From NCBI GenBank assembly GCA_944472135.2, contig OX235270.1:144413632-144477631 (forward strand): DNA of 64,000 bases. Direction: 5' to 3'. Under the pieces are notes generated by a model. That model saw only the letters and a list, made by a program, of their open reading frames with translations. It was not told the origin of the DNA and did not search any database. The translations under genes were made by a program, and so were the position numbers. This document shows, piece after piece, positions 1 to 10,332 of the stretch (its first letter is position 1; each line of letters begins with the position of its first letter). Source of the DNA: Trichobilharzia regenti. Lineage: Eukaryota; Platyhelminthes; Trematoda; Strigeidida; Schistosomatidae.

Positions 1-1789
1 AGATAATAGCATTCAAATAGTAACTTGAAACATGAGATGCCTTTATCCATGAGAGTCAATTATACAATTATTCTTTCGTTTACACTTGGCTTATCCCCTC
101 TAAACATAGCAATATCTTTCGTCTTTTCAAATGCACCATTACTATCATGGTCATTGCACAAGATACTTGAGTTGATGGGCATCTTTTTCATTGTGGATGA
201 CAACACCAACGACGACTGTGTGACACAAGTTGATGAACTTAGCGATGGATCAGAAACTGTTGTTGTTGTTCGGCTTTCAGAAAGTTGTCTAACTGCAAGA
301 TTACCACCAGTGCTGTCTTTTACTATCAGCTCAGGTTTAGCACTAGCATCTGATGATAGGTGGGCTACATGCTGATCACTTACACTGACGGTCTCACAAG
401 TATGCATGGCTTCTGCAATTGCATCTGCATTTATTTCTTCTTCACGTTCAAGTTGTACAGAACCTTTGTTCAACTCAGCAGTAGTAGGCATTCCCCTTAT
501 CTCATCATGATCAACCAAAAACAAATATGCACTATCATGATCATTATCACGAATATTCACTTTACCGTCAATTTCATCATTTTCAAACTCTTTAATAACA
601 GAATTAGACAATTTTGGTTCCTCCACACAAACCCTAAAAGGATTTAAGCTTTCACTCTCACTAGTAATACCTTGTAAACTTGTAGGGTCAGAACTGGACT
701 CTGAAGCACCAACTCTATTCTGTGACACTCTATTCAACAATGGCTTACCAGTTGCAACTACAGACTTCCTGACCACACCGTTATCGTCACACAATTCGGA
801 GTTAGACCTGGACTTCACATTTAGCTTATCACTGAACTTGCTCACTGATTCACAGTTCACCTTTGTATGCACCTCTTGCAAACGCGTAAAACACAACCGT
901 GTTTGTCTTGCAGCCTGTCACTTATCTGTTGAGGATGTACTACGAAACCTGTTACACTCACTATGTCTATATGCATTACTAGACATCATGGAGCCTTCTC
1001 GATATCCACCTCCCTGGGACCCTTTCGTCATAAATGATTGCATTTTGCTCTCATACTGCTCTATTCTAGGGGTGGGATGCAATATACTGGCAAACTTGCT
1101 CAGAGCTTGATTGACACTATTGTTTACCAGTTTCAGGATATCATCAAATTATGGCTCGATACCCTTATCCTCCATACGGGAGCTTATCTTCACCCACTTC
1201 CTTTGCAGTCGAGTAGGTACGCGTCTCGCCATTACTTCTAGTATAAAACTTGAGGTGAGGTAATTCATGCAATTCATCGAAATCAAGGCATTCTTATAAG
1301 TCATAAGATTATCTAAAAACTCAGTAAGTGCCTTGGAGTCATCTTGAAGTTGACTGCCGTTACCTTTGACAGCTTCGAATACGTTCCTTACAATCATTGA
1401 AGGTCTTCCAAATCTTTGACGTAATATGCTCATAGCCTCAGCGTATCCCTCATTAGGGGGCATGAGCCTATACACTATATAGCTCTTGAAGCATCTCCAG
1501 TGCAATACCTCATCAAATACATCAATTTCAATTCATCACTTAATAAAAAACTACTCAACATGATCTCAAACTCCTTTACAAATTGTAAATAATCAGCCGG
1601 GTTTCCATCGAAACACCGTGGTTCTAATTTAGGGAGTTTGATGTTCCTATTATCCCTGAACGGCGAAACGGTAACATCAACCATGTCATGCTTAACATCA
1701 GACACATCGTTACAATTAACAGACAAGTCACCATGACTTACTTTCCTGTTTGCATCCAAGACGCTCTGTCCCTTCTTTGACCCAGGCAT
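1..1789 (-). pseudogene. DUF1759-type gag frame of copy A, broken
   Basis: Reads leftward from an ATG at 1789. The first block (1789-1475) holds the start of the DUF1759 domain (LPKLEPRCFDG). It is stopped by a TAG after CTGDASRAI, resumes in another frame for the RQRFGRPSM block (to 1149), is stopped again after MEDKGIEP, and stops once more (TGA) near 920. The C-terminal half, 896-60, is open for 278 residues and reads without the frameshift that splits copy B at the matching place. The terminal hydrophobic segment continues to the left edge. At least two nonsense codons are identical in copies C and E. It cannot make a full-length protein. Confidence 0.8.
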
Positions 1790-1934
1790 TGTTGAACTTG
1801 ACCCAATTCCAAAAACGTTCCAGATATTTCTTGTTCAAAGAGGACTTGACCGGCACCAGGAAAGATGAACGGTAACTATTCAACCCGTTACCGACGGTCG
1901 AAACCCGTCGAAAACTGACTTCTCCGTCAGAAAC

Positions 1935-2292
1935 TGTCAGCCACGTCTCGTAAACCGTTAATGCCCAGCTCTTGCTACGCTCGGGCTCACGCTGTCGCTT
2001 GAAGTTTCTCAGAAACGCTTAGTACAAACGGACGAAAATACCAGAACCCAGTTTTGCGACTCGAGAATTATTTATTCTAACACCAACATATAGCCAATGT
2101 ACAACTAAGGTCTATGAACAAATACTACGATAATGAATCACAATATTACTTCTGACGGTTTTCTTCTGACTTCTTTCTGAACAGCGACCGATGAGACGAT
2201 GGCTGACTGATTGATGCCTCCGCGAAAATTGGGGAAGTTGGTTTTGGGCAAACAACCATGAATTGATCGTTCAATCTTCAAATACATTGACA
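1935..2292 (-). repeat. LTR of gag-only element copy A
   Basis: 358-bp LTR, the same length as the LTRs of copies B and C. On the minus strand it begins TGTCAATG at 2292 and ends with TGACA at 1935. It carries the GTCGCTGTTCAGAAAGAAG block shared by the family. Its first bases supply the last codons and the stop of the CR1 reading frame to the right. Confidence 0.88.
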
Positions 2293-4580
2293 GGTAGGCT
2301 TTTCCATATATTAGAATACATGAATATGAAGTAGTTTTCACGGAGTGTTGACTTAAATGAATGAGTTGTCACTGTGGAAGTTTGGGTACGCAGATCGTAA
2401 TAACCTTCCTGTGCGATTTGTATGTCCCTGTTCCCTGAGAATGATATTTTGTGAAGGACCTTAAGGAAGAATATTATGTTTATAATAAGTCGCCTTGTCC
2501 AAAGTGGGTCAAGTTTTAGGATCATGCACCGTGAGATGTAGTCTTTCTTACAATCGTAGCCAAGCAGTTTTGAGGTAAAATATCGTTGGATACTTTCCAT
2601 CCTTAGCTTATCACGTGTGCGAGTGCTGCTTATAATAAATGGACAGTATTCTAGTTTGTTCAGATTAAATTGGAGATTCCATAGGGACGACCGAGCAGTC
2701 ATTTTATCTAATTCCTTCTGCACTACATTCTCGAAGCACCCTAAGTCATCACTTTGGAATGTATAAGCTACTTTTAGGTCATCTGCAAAGATGAATGGTT
2801 TCCCGTGCGTGAAGCAAGCGCATATGTCATTGATGTATAGCGTAAATAGGAGGGGTCCAATGACACTACCTTGTACTACACCAGAAGTGATAGGGCTAGG
2901 TTTGGAGGTTGCAGACCCGAGTTTAACTATTTGGGACCTATTGTTAAGGAATGATTTAAGCCATCCTAATAATGGGTCACGTATTCCTAAGGAGTTCAGC
3001 TTATTTGTTAGCAGTAAATGGTCAACACGGTCAAATGCCTTAGAAATGTCAAAGTAGATGACAAGTACTAGTTGCCGTCTGTCACGACTGCTGGTTACAA
3101 AATTGAAGAAGTCTAGGTGACATGTTAAACATGATCTGGATTTCAGGAATCCATGTTGGTTCGGACTTATAATATTGCGGCTAAGCATATGTTTGATTAA
3201 GTTATCTTTAACTAGTCTCTCCATAATTCTAGATGCTATAGGTGTGATATTGATCGGCCGGTAGTTACTGACTTCAGTTTTCGAGCCAGATTTGTGTTTA
3301 GGCATAATGAATGTTGTCTTCCATATGTCAGGGTAAGTTTGGGTTTCTAGGGACATTGTGAATATTTTAAGCAGCAGTAGAGGAATGTCAGGGCCACCAT
3401 ATTTATAGAAGTAAGATGATATACCGTCGGTACCGAAACCTTTTGAACTTTTGAGGGTTCTTATAGTTTGGTTAATATTAGTGTAATTGAATTCAACAGT
3501 GCTAATTTGGTTTGGTGTGAGTGGAGATGGAGTTTGTGCCATATTAGTAATAGGGTGTATATCGAGTAGCTGGACTGAGGGCTTAATGTAGTTACCTGCA
3601 AACGTTTTGTTGAATAGTTCACATATGTCTGCAGAGTTAGTGCATAGCCTACCTTTGTCTATGAGGAGAGAAATGCTGTGGTTTTTGCGATTCATTCGCT
3701 TCCTTAAGATTTCTGTGAGTGCATACACTCTAGCAGGACTGGCTACTGCGATGCGTTCTTCCTTTCTCATACGGAAATCTCGAGCTTGTGAGATGGAGCT
3801 AAGGGTTTTAAGTATTAGACCTAGAGTGCCAAAGTCGTGGTGTTTGAAGTAACTTGTTGAGAGTCTCTTCAGTTTCGTACGATCCTTTGGTTTTATGAAT
3901 GACTTTCTGTGTGGGGAAACCTTTAGTGTTTGGAGTGGAATGACAGCATCTAAGCATGTGTTAGAGTTATGGTAGAAGATGGTTAGGGCTCTCGATAGGT
4001 CATCAGTAGTGAAGTATTCATCCCATTCGGAGGATCTTAGCATTGATTCTACCAAGGCCCAGTTTGCCTTACTATAGTTCCTATATATTACTTGTTGTGA
4101 AGTGGAGGTATGAGATGCATTGCTACTCAGCGGAATTGGCAGTGCACACATCACTGTTTTGTGGTCGCTCCCTGGAAACTCAGAACCTACTAGCGTTGAA
4201 AGGGGGCTTATATTGTGGCAGAAGATTAAGTCTAGTACGTTATTACCTCTTGTGGGAGTAGTGACAGTTTGTTTCCAGCCAAGTATATCCAGTGTGTCTA
4301 AGAACTTATCAAATTTAGTTGGGCCTGTGGGTATATCCCAGTTGATTTCAGGTAAGTTAAAGTCCCCACATAGGATCTTATGGTCGTATTGTAAGTCGGA
4401 TAATTGCTCCAGAGTATTAATAAGTTGGGTCTCGTAATTACTAAAGGTGCCAGGTGCTCTGTAGGTGCATCCAATTAATGCTGTTACGTTATTTAAGTGT
4501 ACATTAACCCATAGAGTCTCAGGCATGTTAAGTGTACTACTTTCTAGCTGTGATACAGTAAGTGCATTCAGAAAGTACAT
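2271..4580 (-). CDS. CR1-type LINE ORF2 protein, partial (endonuclease plus reverse transcriptase)
   Basis: A 769-residue open frame, the longest uninterrupted frame in the window. The apurinic-type endonuclease is visible in GDFNLPEINW (about residue 72) and the catalytic SDH of GSDHKTVMC (about 139). Reverse transcriptase motifs follow: NYRPINITPIASRIMERLV, VIYFDISKAFDRVDH (motif A), SGVVQGSVIGPLLF (motif B) and FADDLK (motif C, about residue 598). The protein would nick target DNA and prime reverse transcription of the element RNA. The Met at 4580 is internal: the true ORF2 start lies upstream, as at 46381 in copy 4, but is cut off by the gypsy. The last residues, VNVFED, are encoded by the inserted LTR. 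It is therefore truncated at both ends although open. Confidence 0.85.
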   Translation of the reverse strand: MYFLNALTVSQLESSTLNMPETLWVNVHLNNVTALIGCTYRAPGTFSNYETQLINTLEQLSDLQYDHKILCGDFNLPEINWDIPTGPTKFDKFLDTLDILGWKQTVTTPTRGNNVLDLIFCHNISPLSTLVGSEFPGSDHKTVMCALPIPLSSNASHTSTSQQVIYRNYSKANWALVESMLRSSEWDEYFTTDDLSRALTIFYHNSNTCLDAVIPLQTLKVSPHRKSFIKPKDRTKLKRLSTSYFKHHDFGTLGLILKTLSSISQARDFRMRKEERIAVASPARVYALTEILRKRMNRKNHSISLLIDKGRLCTNSADICELFNKTFAGNYIKPSVQLLDIHPITNMAQTPSPLTPNQISTVEFNYTNINQTIRTLKSSKGFGTDGISSYFYKYGGPDIPLLLLKIFTMSLETQTYPDIWKTTFIMPKHKSGSKTEVSNYRPINITPIASRIMERLVKDNLIKHMLSRNIISPNQHGFLKSRSCLTCHLDFFNFVTSSRDRRQLVLVIYFDISKAFDRVDHLLLTNKLNSLGIRDPLLGWLKSFLNNRSQIVKLGSATSKPSPITSGVVQGSVIGPLLFTLYINDICACFTHGKPFIFADDLKVAYTFQSDDLGCFENVVQKELDKMTARSSLWNLQFNLNKLEYCPFIISSTRTRDKLRMESIQRYFTSKLLGYDCKKDYISRCMILKLDPLWTRRLIINIIFFLKVLHKISFSGNRDIQIAQEGYYDLRTQTSTVTTHSFKSTLRENYFIFMYSNIWKSLPVNVFED

Positions 4581-4600
4581 GAGACAATACCCTCCCTTAC

Positions 4601-5081
4601 TGTAGGGGACTTATACTGGAGTTCACTAACATTATAAATATAAGAATAATAAGCCAAGTCAATGGAATCTTAAATAACAATATGTGACCAAAAATACAGT
4701 CAGGAGTTATATCAACAAAAAGGATTGCTTAGATTCAAAGTCTAAGTCCTCTGCTACAAATAAATTATATAATCCACGGGCACGTTAATTGTTTGGACTG
4801 CGTCTGCTGTAGCTGCTGTGTTCCGGTTGTAGAAATGTCTTCGGTTGAGAGTAGTAGACTCCTACAATAAATCCGAGGTATAGAACACGGTGTGAGTTGA
4901 GCAAGTAAGCAGAAATTACCAGAGAGAAGACGAAGTCTCCAACAGCAGAGTGTATTTTTCAATTGTCCTCGGAAGTTATGTTTATTTCAACAAGAAGCGT
5001 TTCAAACAAAAATTATGTACAATATCTCGAATTTCTACAAATAACCAAAAAGTGTACAATCACATTTTTACGTACGCCACA
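4601..5081 (-). repeat. 3' LTR of gypsy copy 1
   Basis: About 481 bp with ends TGTAG...CCACA on the plus strand. On the element strand it is preceded by a purine-rich tract, CTAGGGGGGAGCCG (about 5095-5082), consistent with the plus-strand primer. It abuts CR1 sequence (CCCTCCCTTAC) on the left. The same LTR lies at 40121-40601. Confidence 0.75.
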
Positions 5082-5185
5082 CGGCTCCCCCCTAGAGGTC
5101 CGGAGAAACCACCGGAAAATGATAAGTAAAACTGTGAAGTAAATAATAATAGTAATAACAATTTTTGGATAAAAATAGGGATATA

Positions 5186-6421
5186 TTACAACATGCATAA
5201 ACGCGAGAAGGTATGTGAATCTGGTTCGGGGAAGTTTTTGATGGACTCTATCTTTTTCTCCGTAGGCGTAATACCATTCGCGGTAATGTGGTGTCCCAGA
5301 AACTGTATAGAGGAGACACCGAATATGCACTTTTTGGGGTTATTGACGACTCCATATTGCTCAAATCTTTGAAATAAGATGGTGAGATGATCAGTATGTT
5401 CTTTGGGCGGCGAGCTAGCAATTAAAATGTCATCGATATATACAAATACAGAGTCCAAACCTTGTGTGACCTGATCCATGAACCGTTGAAAGGATTGTGC
5501 GGCGTTCTTTAGGCCAAATGGCATGCGGAGAAATTCGAACAAACCGAAAGGTGTGATGATGGCCGTTTTTCCGATATCCTCTTGGGCAACTGGTATTTGG
5601 TGATAGGCCTTAACCAAGTCCACTTTAGAAAATATGGTTTTTCCGTGTAATGTCTAGGAGAAATCATGAAGATGGGGAATAGGGTAACGGTCGGGAACTG
5701 TGGCACTGTTTAAATGTCGGTAATCCCCACATGACCTCCAATCATGGTCAGCTTTAGGCACCATGTGTAAGGACGAAGACCAAGGACTATTGGAGGGTCT
5801 GATGATGCCGAGCTGCATCATGTGTTCAAATTCTGCCTTGGCTGCTGCTAATTTGTCCGGGGGTAATCTACGAGGACGAGCACGAACTGGCTGACCCATA
5901 GTAACTATATTGTGAGTGACTGTGTGAGGGACGTCCTCAATGTTGTACGACGGCTTAAGAATTTTAGGGAAACGATGAAGTAGGGCGGAAAAAGGGCAAT
6001 CCGCTGGTCTTTCAATACTGATATTATAGACATAATAGTTGGAGATAATTCCATGGGTCTGAAGTTGAGTGTTGTTATCAATCAGTTTTTTATTGTTGAC
6101 GTCAACTAACAGGTCGAAATTACTTAAGAAATCAGCTCCGAGGATGGAGTGACCAACGTCGGCTACTATGAAAATCCATGTCAAACGCCGACGTAAACCT
6201 AGATCCAGTATGAGGGATTACTCTCCATACGTCTGTATGCTTGTGTGGTTAGCTGCCCGGAGAGACAGTTTTCCGGGTGTCCGTGTAGATTGCCTGGATA
6301 GTAAAGGAGGGATCACGCTAACTTCTGCTCCCGTGTCCACCAGGAATAAAGTGTCTGAAGTTTTGTCCTTCACATAGAAGAGGCGACTTGTTTGCTTGCC
6401 AGTAACAGCTATCGCCATCAC
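5186..6421 (-). pseudogene. Gypsy pol fragment: protease and N-terminal reverse transcriptase
   Basis: One reading frame interrupted by two in-frame stop codons (about 6218 and 5654). The first block has an aspartic protease motif, FLVDTGAEVSVIPP. The second has the protease end (ILGADFL) and the RT approach ([19 protein letters not shown], then [16 protein letters not shown]). The third has [29 protein letters not shown] and the catalytic YIDD box in [12 protein letters not shown]. It ends at [12 protein letters not shown], where the RT connection and RNase H should begin. Neighbours: LTR on the left, nucleocapsid on the right. The stop codons and missing integrase make it non-functional. 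Confidence 0.82.
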
Positions 6422-6708
6422 TGTCTGGCTGAGGCGTTTCCCTGAGCCTGGTTTGCTTCGCTAAAGCTGCACGGTTTTACACATTTCAGGGCATGACGTC
6501 CAAACTTCCAGTGATGCCAGCATATATTACTATCCCGAGAAGAAGTGTGACAACGCTGCCGTGAGAAGGATCGTCGTCGTTATGGTGACCTTCTTTGTGA
6601 ACTCAGCCTCCGGACTCGTCGATCAGACCTATTAGTTTCCAACATGTCAATCCTTGGCACTATCAGATGCTATGTGACTTATGGTGTTCTCAGATAAAAC
6701 ATCCATAT
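6419..6708 (-). pseudogene. Gypsy gag nucleocapsid fragment
   Basis: The minus strand encodes a nucleocapsid-like CWHHWKFGRHALKCVKPCSF block and runs to a TGA at 6420-6418. That TGA overlaps the ATG at 6418-6416 in the pol frame (TGATG), so pol lies in the -1 frame relative to gag. Arg-rich residues (RRLSSQRRSP, RRRSFSRQR) precede the knuckle, as usual in gypsy nucleocapsid. The upstream gag is missing. A related fragment at 29.1 kb has CWYHHSYGSNARRCRSPCNF. Confidence 0.65.
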
Positions 6709-6865
6709 AACCACCTTCCCTGTCACACCGAAAGTGTGCGTATTTGTCTAAGCTTATTTCTTCATCTAGGATGTTCGAATGTTGTGGATTCTGCCTTGAT
6801 GAACTACCCTTGAAGAAGTGTAGGACTTACAGCAGTACGCCTACAACCCTTCTCAGGTTGACGCC

Positions 6866-8870
6866 CTAGGTTGAAAAATCGTCGAAGAGTTCATTTGCTG
6901 GCCTCCTTCTATCATCTATGTCCTCAAATCTGAACGGTAACACGCCCATGTCATTGTATCGTAGAATATAGATGACGAACAAACACACGACGTATCTGGT
7001 CAACCAAGCGTAGACACAGAGTAATTTACACCAAAGATAATAGCATTCAAATAGTAACTTGAAACTTGAGATGCCTTTATTCGTGCAAGCCAGCTTAACA
7101 ATTAACCTCTCATACACAGTTGGCTTATCCCCATTAAACTGACCAATATCTTTCGCCTTTTCAAACGGACCGATACTAGCGTAGTCAAAGCATAGGACAC
7201 GCGAGTTCATGGACGTCTCTTTCATCATGGATGACAACACCGACGACGATTGAGTGACACAGGTTGATGAACTCAGCGGTGCATCAGAAGCTGTTGTTGT
7301 TCGGCTTTTAGAAGGTTGTCCAACTGCAAGATTACCACCACTGCTGTCTCTTATTATTAGCTCCAGTTTGGCATTAACATCTGTTTATAGGTGAGCTACA
7401 CGCTGATCATTTACACTGACGGTCTCATGAGTATCCAAACCTTCTGTCACTGCACCTGCTCTTAATTCTACTTCACGTTCAAGTTGTACAGAGCTTTCAT
7501 TCAACTAAGTATTAGTAGGTTTTCCACTCATCATGATCAACCAAAGACAAACGTGCACTATCATGATCATTATCACAAATGTTCACTTTACTTCCGCTTG
7601 CATGATCAACTTCATCATTTGCAAACTCTTCAAGAACAGAAGTGGACAATTTGGGTTCCTCCTCACAAATCCTCAAAGGTTTTACACCATAACTCTGACT
7701 ATTAATACCCTGTAAACTCGCGGAGTCAGAACTGGACTCTGAAACAGTAAATCTCTTCTCCTCCACAAACTTCGGTGTCCTCCGTGACACTCTATTCAAC
7801 CATGGCTTACCAGTTGCAGCTACAGACTTCCTGACCACACCGTTATCGTCACACAATTCGGAATAAGACCTGGATTTCACATTTAGCTTATCACTGAACT
7901 TGCTCACTGATTCACAGTTCACCTTTGTATGCACCTCTTGCAAACGCGTAAAACACAACCGTGTTTGTCTTGCAGCCTGTCACTTATCTGTTGAGGATGT
8001 ACTACGAAACCTGTTACACTCACTATGTCTATATGCATTACTAGACATCATGGGCCTTCTCGATATCCACCTCCCTGGGACCCTTTCGTCATAAATGATT
8101 GCATTTTGCTCTCATACTGCTCTATTCTAGGGGTGGGATGCAATATACTGGCAAACTTGCTCAGAGCTTGATTGACACTATTGTTTACCAGTTTCAGGAT
8201 ATCATCAAATTATGGCTCGATACCCTTATCCTCCATACGGGAGCTTATCTTCACCCACTTCCTTTGCAGTCGAGTAGGTACGCGTCTCGCCATTACTTCT
8301 AGTATAAAACTTGAGGTGAGGTAATTCATGCAATTCATCGAAATCAAGGCATTCTTATAAGTCATAAGATTATCTAAAAACTCAGTAAGTGCCTTGGAGT
8401 CATCTTGAAGTTGACTGCCGTTACCTTTGACAGCTTCGAATACGTTCCTTACAATCATTGAAGGTCTTCCAATCCTTTGACGCAGGATACGCATCGCTTC
8501 AATATATCCTTCGTTTGGGAGCTTAACCTAATAGCACTGTATAGCTCTTGAAGCATCTCCAGTGCCACACCTCATAAAATACATCAACTTCATTTCATCA
8601 TTTAATAAAATCCACTCAAAATGATCTCAAACTGTTTGATAAACTGTGGATAGTTGGTTGGTTTTCCATCAAAATACCGGGGCTCGAATTAAGGTAACTT
8701 TAAACCCTTACTATCCTTAGACAGAGAACCATGAACAACAGACTTATCATGCTGAGCATCTTACATATCATTGCAATTAACAAGCAACTCAGCATTAGTT
8801 AATTTCCTGGCTGCTTCCAAGACGCTCTGTCCTTTTTTGACCCAGGCATCATTAAAAGTAACGAAAATAC
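6866..8870 (-). pseudogene. DUF1759-type gag frame of copy E, broken
   Basis: Fragmented frame matching copy C closely. Visible pieces are RQRIGRPSMIVRNVFEAV and the conserved MEDKGIEP stop (8494-8210), the Ser-rich middle (7958-7512), and the C-terminal piece 7240-6866 with the hydrophobic segment CKLLCVYAWLTRYVVCLFV followed by GVLPFRFEDI. The N-terminal region is more decayed than in A-C. The sequence beginning KKGQSVLEAARK near 8850 corresponds to the gag start, with its ATG mutated. Confidence 0.75.
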
Positions 8871-9033
8871 CAGAAAGTTCCAGATAACGCTTGTTCAAGG
8901 AAGACTTGGCCGGCACCAGGAAAGACGGACGGAGACTGTTCAAACGTCAGAAACTGTCAGTCACATCTCATAAACCATTAATGCCAGCTCTTGCTACGTC
9001 GGGCCTCTCGCAGTCACTCGTAGCCTTTCAGAA

Positions 9034-9375
9034 GTAGGGAGGGTGGTGCTAGCTGACCAGTAGATATGGTGGTGGTCACTAAGGTGAATCACCCCATTCT
9101 GCAGGAACAGCAATACACAATTTGAAGGCTCGAGATTTTCATGATTTTTATGAGGGCTTAGATCTTTATCTTGAAAAAGATAATAATGAACGCCTTGACA
9201 GATCATGCTTCTACCTTTAAATATATACCATTGCTCAGCCTATTGTTGAGATGCGACCACGCGGGATCTGCACAGATTTATGGGGCATCCTATAAATTAA
9301 CTTGCTATCCATTGTCGGATCTTTAAATACCACTTCACAATATCTTGTCTCACTTATTTTCTAATAACGTCTTTA
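9034..9375 (+). repeat. Dispersed repeat family R, copy 1
   Basis: About 340 bp nearly identical to 14622-14962, with a diverged 5' fragment at 44179-44290. It begins GGGAGGGTGGTG. It contains a small perfect hairpin, TTATCTT-GAAA-AAGATAA. No coding capacity seen. Confidence 0.75.
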
Positions 9376-10050
9376 CTTGATCCTCATTATATTCCATCAA
9401 ACCTAACATTTTATAGCTCCTCATGAATTTGATTCGACTTATTCTATTCCTATTCTCTGGAGGGTACGGCTGTGCACCAAATAGACAAAAAGGCATGAAA
9501 TAAAAACAACTGGCTTGAAAATAATTGTATTAAAGCCAAAGGTGGACATCACGATAGTACAAAATATATTGGTTTTATTATACATTGCAAATGAACGTTG
9601 TCGGCCTAAGGATTAATTATTCCCCCATTCTGTTTTCTACATAAATGTGTTTATTAATGATATATTTCACTCACTTAATCTATTACACTTTAATGATTCA
9701 CCTTAGCACTTTAACTTTTCTAAAAAAACAGCTTCCAATCCCTTGTAAACGTTGTACTTACCTCAATATTGGTTGGTTATCGTATGCCTACAACCACGGG
9801 ATGAAAACGAAACGAAGTCGATTTTCCCGCCCAACCCGGAGGACAACTGTACAATTCAATAACTATACGGCCTGGTTCAGACAATGAGTGTAATTATATA
9901 TATATATATCAAATATTTAACTGTTGAAACATTATTAACTTGTAGACAATTTAAGATTTGACATTATAACATACTTGACCGTACCTGTAAAAATGGCATG
10001 CATTTTCATGTAAATTTATGTTTATATGAAAATAAATTATTATTATTATT
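9034..10050 (+). mobile_element. LINE-like insertion of about 1 kb in the LTR of copy E
   Basis: Interrupts the LTR; AGAA occurs at both edges (9030-9033 and 10051-10054), suggesting a 4-bp target duplication. It begins with a 340-bp block shared with 14622-14962. It ends with a tail block (9765-10050) that includes CTGTAAAAATGGCATGCA and a (TTA)n run, as in other LINE 3' ends here. No open frame of note. It may be a 5'-truncated or non-autonomous LINE relative, or two insertions side by side. Confidence 0.55.
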
Positions 10051-10332
10051 AGAAACTCTTAGTACTAACGGGTGCAAAGACCAAAACATCGATTGGCGAC
10101 TCGAGGATTCTTTATTCTAACACCAACATGCGAGCAGCATAATATACTAAGGTCTATGAACAAATGTTACAATAATAAATCACGATATTACTTCCAACAG
10201 TTTTCTAGGTTCTTTCGGAACAGTGACCGATGAGAGGATGACTGGTGTATTGATGCCTCCGCGAAAATATAGGGAAGTTAGGTTTGAGCAAACAGCCATG
10301 AATTGATCGTTCAATCTTCAACTACATTGACA

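Larger units (their letters stand above)
1..2292 (-). mobile_element. Gag-only LTR retrotransposon, copy A (runs off left edge)
   Basis: Minus-strand copy of the gag-only element seen complete at 30454-34414. It has a 358-bp LTR at 1935-2292, then the gag-like frame from 1789 leftwards. The window begins inside the hydrophobic 3' coding end, so the tail and second LTR lie outside. It is inserted in the 3' end of CR1 copy 1; the duplicate at 37.8 kb lacks the insertion. The first five bases of right flank (GGTAG, 2293-2297) are the expected target duplication, but the partner copy is not visible. Confidence 0.85.
4601..6708 (-). mobile_element. Ty3/gypsy retrotransposon copy 1, internally deleted
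   Basis: Minus-strand gypsy inserted in the endonuclease region of CR1 copy 1. In element order it holds a nucleocapsid fragment (about 6700-6420), protease, the N-terminal part of reverse transcriptase, and one LTR (4601-5081). The rest of reverse transcriptase, RNase H and integrase are missing: the RT frame stops about 105 bp from the LTR. No 5' LTR is visible at the right end; CR1 sequence resumes about 6709. The same internal deletion is present in the duplicate at 40.1-41.15 kb, so it predates the duplication. Confidence 0.8.
2293..6779 (-). mobile_element. CR1-type LINE family 1, copy 1 (ORF2 portion, split by a gypsy)
   Basis: Minus-strand non-LTR retrotransposon in two blocks. 2293-4600 encodes most of the endonuclease plus the reverse transcriptase. 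6709-6779 encodes the upstream endonuclease residues HSNILDEEISLDKY. The intact copy at 45.6-48.0 kb shows these blocks are contiguous; the 2.1 kb between them is a gypsy insertion. The 3' end is cut by gag-only copy A at 2292. The upstream end joins gag-only copy E at 6780, with AATG shared at the junction. 2298-5634 is duplicated almost exactly at 37.8-41.15 kb. Confidence 0.85.
6780..10332 (-). mobile_element. Gag-only LTR element, copy E (LTR split by a 1-kb insertion)
   Basis: Minus-strand copy. Its 5' LTR occupies 8955-9033 plus 10051-10332, interrupted by an unrelated insertion. The gag-like frame follows from about 8870 to 6866, then the first 3' repeat unit. The element stops at 6780 where CR1 sequence begins, so the 3' LTR is missing. 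The right end is inserted in the GIY-YIG region of a Penelope-like element; flank 10333-10337 is GTGGA. Internal stop codons are shared with copies A and C. Confidence 0.8.

Noticed and set aside
25..375. Plus-strand 116-residue frame (and similar frames opposite the gag and RT regions)
   Set aside because: Antisense shadow of the minus-strand gag frame; no independent support.
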